Below are positions 61,296 to 64,000 of a stretch of DNA of 64,000 nt, piece after piece. Under the pieces are notes generated by a model. The model was not told the origin of the DNA. It saw nothing but the letters and a program-made list of their open reading frames with translations, and did no database searches. Position 1 is the stretch's first letter, and each line of letters opens with the position of its first letter. The stretch lies in assembly GCF_023091745.1 (NCBI RefSeq), contig NC_068910.1, forward strand, positions 5,864,272 to 5,928,271, written 5' to 3'. The stretch comes from Budorcas taxicolor (Eukaryota; Chordata; Mammalia; Artiodactyla; Bovidae). The position numbers were made by a program, and so were the translations under genes.

Positions 61296-62401
61296 ATAAT
61301 TATTAATATCATTGTTGCTGTTGTTTTAGAGCCTGGTGGGTGATCACATTTTGCGGTGACTCCCTTGGTGTGGGGTCCTGGGTTCCAGCTCTGCCTTGAT
61401 CACCACCCACACATTTGACCTTGACTGCATCCTGCACCCAGCCTGGCTCTCCAGGCTTCCTCTGCAAACTTAAGAGGGGGTGGGCCAGCTGAATTCTCGC
61501 CTCCTTGTTCCAAGCTCTGCACTTGTGTGAGGTGGAAGGGGGAGGCTGCAATGACAAACGGGATCAGAATGGAGTGAGGGGGTGTTGGGGATGCCATTGT
61601 TCGGGGGAAACAAAGGAAGGGAAGGGCAGAGGTGGGAAGGAGGAGCAGAGAGGAACCAGAGCAGGTGCGCAGCCAGCCAGGCCCGAGCAGGTGTGCAAAC
61701 TGGTGGCCGGACAGCCGGTGGCCGGACAGTTTGGAGGGGAGCAGAGGCAGCCTGCTGAAACCGAGCAGGCAGAAGCTCATTGAGAACAGCTGCGTCTGAC
61801 ACCTGCCTGCGTTGTGGCAGAACCAGAGAGAGAGAGGAAGAGAGAGAGAGAGATCAATCATAGTTCTTCCTGATGTTTAATACCTGGGAGGCAGGGCTTT
61901 GAAGAGTGTATGTGTTCAAAGACTGAAATTGAATTTCTCCAAAGTTTGCAGGAACACTGCAATTATGCCTGAGAACATGTCTATGAAATCCCCTTGAAAT
62001 CTATTTTTGGCACAAGGTTTTATAACCAGAGTCAGAAATTGAGTGGAAGTGTGTGGGAGGCTGACCCTGGACAGATTCCATGTTTTAAAGGGGAAAGGGT
62101 ATTTTTAACTGCAAACACCCCTGTCTCCTGGGGTGAGACCAGGGAAGAGGCAGTTTTACCACTTTGGGTTTCCCACCCACTGTCGTGTTAAGATGGCAAC
62201 TATCTTTGACAGAAGTTGTTTAAGTTCCTTACTCAGAGTGGGTGGCCTAGGGCTGAGGGATGAGGGGGAAACTTGTCTGGGAGTTCTGTATGTTGGAACA
62301 GAGATATATCTTAATTTGCCAGAGACTCCTTCAAATCCATCTTGTGCGGCTGTCACTGTGCCCAGGGAGATTTGCCCGGCGGGAGATTTCTCCAACACTG
62401 C
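61296..62401. other. No gene recognised; contains a (GA)n tract
   Basis: At 61708-61733 the 13-mer ggtggccggacag is tandemly repeated with a short joint. At 61823-61857 there is an interrupted (GA)n tract. The antisense frame of 153 codons at 61400-61861 starts in that tract and shows no domain. Confidence 0.5.
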
Positions 62402-62790
62402 TGTATCAGTTAGCTGTTGCTTAGTAACAAATTGCCCCAGTCTTGATGTCTTGAAGCAGTTGGTTTGTATTATTGGTAACGAGTGTACAGTTCAGCTGAA
62501 TGGTTCTTCTGGCCCCGCTGGATTCCCTGACATGTCTGTGGTCTGTTGTCAGCCGGGTAAGCAGCTCTGTTGACCGTGGTGGGCTCTTTCACAGGTGTGG
62601 GGGGTCAGCTGGCTCGGGGCTGGCCTGGGACAGTCTCTATGGGACAGCTCAGCTCGGCTGTACGCTGCGTCTTCTCCTCCAGCAGCACGTGTGGGTCTGT
62701 TGGAGAGGCAGTGGCAGGGCTGTGAGAGAAAACAGAAGCACGCAAGGGTCATTGAGAGCTGGGCTCGAAATTGGCGCAAGGCCACTTCCG
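62402..62790 (-). mobile_element. MLT1-type (ERVL-MaLR) LTR, antisense
   Basis: The plus strand reads gtatcagttagctgttgctt, agtaacaaattgccccagtc, ggccccgctggattccctga and gcaaggccacttccgg, the reverse of MLT1. It is old and non-coding. Confidence 0.65.
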
Positions 62791-62792
62791 GT

Positions 62793-63030
62793 GCATGCGT
62801 GCATGCTCAGTCGCTCAGTCGTGTCCGACTCTCTGTGGCCCCGTGGACTGTAGCCCGCCAGGCTCCTCTGTCCATGGGATTCTCCAGGCAAGGTTGCTGG
62901 AATGGATTACCCTGTCCTCCTCCAAGAGATCTTCCTGACCCAGGGTTCAAACCCACGTCTCTTATATCTCCTGCATTGGCAGGTGGGTTGTTGTTTTTTT
63001 TTTTTTTTCACCACTAGCGCCACCTGGAAA
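62793..63030 (-). mobile_element. Bov-tA SINE, antisense, with internal T15
   Basis: It begins gcatgcgtgcatgctcagtc and ends with the reversed head caccactagcgccacctgga. Inside the head region gggttcttta is replaced by gggttgttg and T15 (62994-63008), an unusual homopolymer expansion within a SINE. Confidence 0.94.
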
Positions 63031-63334
63031 ACCTCCTGTTGGCCAAAACAAGTTATGAGGTCACCTCAATTCCAGGATTGGGGAAATATGATGGTACTTC
63101 TTGAATGGCAGAGTCACATTGAAAAGGGCTGGGGTCCAGGCAGGCCTTTAATTGGGACCACCAACACCTCCATTCGGTCCCCTGCACACACGTGAGCTTC
63201 AGCATCGCCCTCTGGGGCTGTCACATTAGCAGTAGTCTTTTCTTATAGTCGGCCCTATGCCCAGGAGTCCCTTGCCATGCAGAGTTTTCTAAGAGCCTTC
63301 TCTGTGGAATAAGGAAAGTATATGTTGCCACATC
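63031..63334. other. No gene recognised
   Basis: Unique spacer in a SINE cluster. Confidence 0.4.
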
Positions 63335-63604
63335 GGAGAAGGCAATGGCACCCCACTGCAGTGTTCTTGCCTGGAAAATCCCATGGATGGAGGAGCCTGG
63401 AAGGCTGCAGTCCATGGGGTCGCTGAGGGTCGGACACGACTGAGCGACTTCCCTTTCACTTTTCACGTTCATGCATTGGAAAAGGAAATGGCACCCCACT
63501 CTAGTGTTGTTGCCTGGAGAATCCCAGGGACGGGGGAGGCTGGTGGGCTGCCATCTCTGGGGTCGCACAGAGTCGGACACGACTGAAGCGCCTTGGCAGC
63601 AGCA
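63335..63604 (+). mobile_element. Bov-A2 dimeric SINE, sense
   Basis: Two BovA monomers are visible, from cggagaaggcaatggcaccc and from ggaaaaggaaatggcacccc, joined by cgacttccctttcacttttc. It ends gaagcgccttggcagcagca. It is near full length. A weak ccacat repeat flanks it (63328-63333 and 63609-63614). Confidence 0.96.
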
Positions 63605-63647
63605 GCCCCCACATAACGCGAGATCAGTTTGCACTTGCTTTGTTTTC

Positions 63648-63850
63648 TAGTCACTTGGGTCGTGTTGGACAGTTTGCACCCGGATGGACTGTAGCCCACC
63701 AGGCCTCTTGGTCCCTGGGATTCTCCAGCCAAGAATACTGGAATGTGTTGTCATGTCCTTCTCCAGAGGATCTTCCTGACTCAGGGATCAAACTTGTGTC
63801 TCCTGCATTGGCAGGTGGATTCTTTACCACTGAGCCACCAGGGAAGCCCC
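63648..63850 (-). mobile_element. Bov-tA SINE, antisense
   Basis: It starts agtcacttgggtcgtgttgg and ends with the reversed head accactgagccaccagggaa. It lies 43 bp from a sense Bov-A2, so the two form an inverted pair. Confidence 0.94.
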
Positions 63851-64000
63851 CACTCACTCTGAGACTGGCAGAAATTAAACAGCTTGATGCTGGTGACGAT
63901 GTGGGGGAAGTAGATGTTGTATCCATGGCTGGTCAGGGTTTCCATGGCATTTAAGGGGGCAATTCTGCTGTATTTCTTCCTTTTTTTAACTTAATTTTTT
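63851..64000. other. No gene recognised; window edge
   Basis: Unique sequence ending in a T-rich stretch (ttcctttttttaacttaatt) that may be the start of another repeat cut by the window edge. Confidence 0.4.

Noticed and set aside
1506..62790. Endogenous retrovirus coding regions next to the MLT LTRs
   Set aside because: Only solo or fragmentary non-coding LTRs are seen; no gag, pol or env-like frame adjoins any of them.
8322..63850. tRNA genes suggested by box-B-like strings in many SINEs
   Set aside because: The strings belong to tRNA-derived SINE heads. No cloverleaf with intact acceptor stem was recognised, and each is joined to a BovB-like or SINE body.

Overview
This window is mammalian nuclear DNA from a ruminant (cattle, sheep or goat type; the exact species cannot be fixed by eye). 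The evidence is direct: two long 5'-truncated BovB (RTE-clade) LINE copies, at least 16 tRNA-headed Bov-tA or Bov-A/A2 SINEs, several tRNA-derived CHR-2-type SINEs, and a background of older placental-mammal repeats (MIR, L2, L1M, MLT1/MLT2 LTRs, MER5A- and MER20-type hAT elements). Nothing suggests a microbial, plasmid or phage source. All repeat names come from recalled consensus features, not a database search.

No protein-coding exon could be recognised. The long open frames are of three kinds: decayed BovB reverse transcriptase, antisense readings of BovB or SINE sequence, and GC-rich frames in a CpG island. The window therefore looks intergenic to intronic. The one gene-like signal is a CpG island at about 51.44-52.16 kb. 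Its core has GC-box-like motifs, purine/G-quadruplex tracts, no plus-strand ATG, and a strong splice-donor match at 51842/51843. It is best read as the promoter and non-coding first exon of a plus-strand gene whose further exons lie beyond 64 kb. The gene could not be identified.

Layout: 1-7.3 kb has MIRs, an MLT2 LTR split by a sense BovB, a local inverted duplication, a G18 tract and L1M remnants. 8-11.9 kb has an L2 split by a Bov-tA, a microsatellite with a CHR-2 insertion, a CHR-2 carrying two nested Bov SINEs, and a direct duplication of about 235 bp. 13-20 kb alternates MIR/L2 with young SINEs. 20.4-22.4 kb has two antisense BovB pieces, the longer with a 12-bp target-site duplication. 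23-29 kb is AT-richer old L1 sequence cut by four Bov-tA copies. 29-50 kb is L2/MIR/MLT background with scattered SINEs, one flanked by a perfect 42-bp duplication. 50.9-52.2 kb is the CpG-island promoter. 52-64 kb would be first-intron sequence, ending in a dense SINE cluster.

No genes act together here. The history is one of layered insertion: L2/MIR/MLT first, L1M and hAT elements next, then ruminant BovB-dependent SINEs cutting into them. No new defence, mobile or metabolic system was found. The items most worth checking are the CpG-island first exon, the LTR-junction inverted duplication, the 42-bp target-site duplication and the local duplications.
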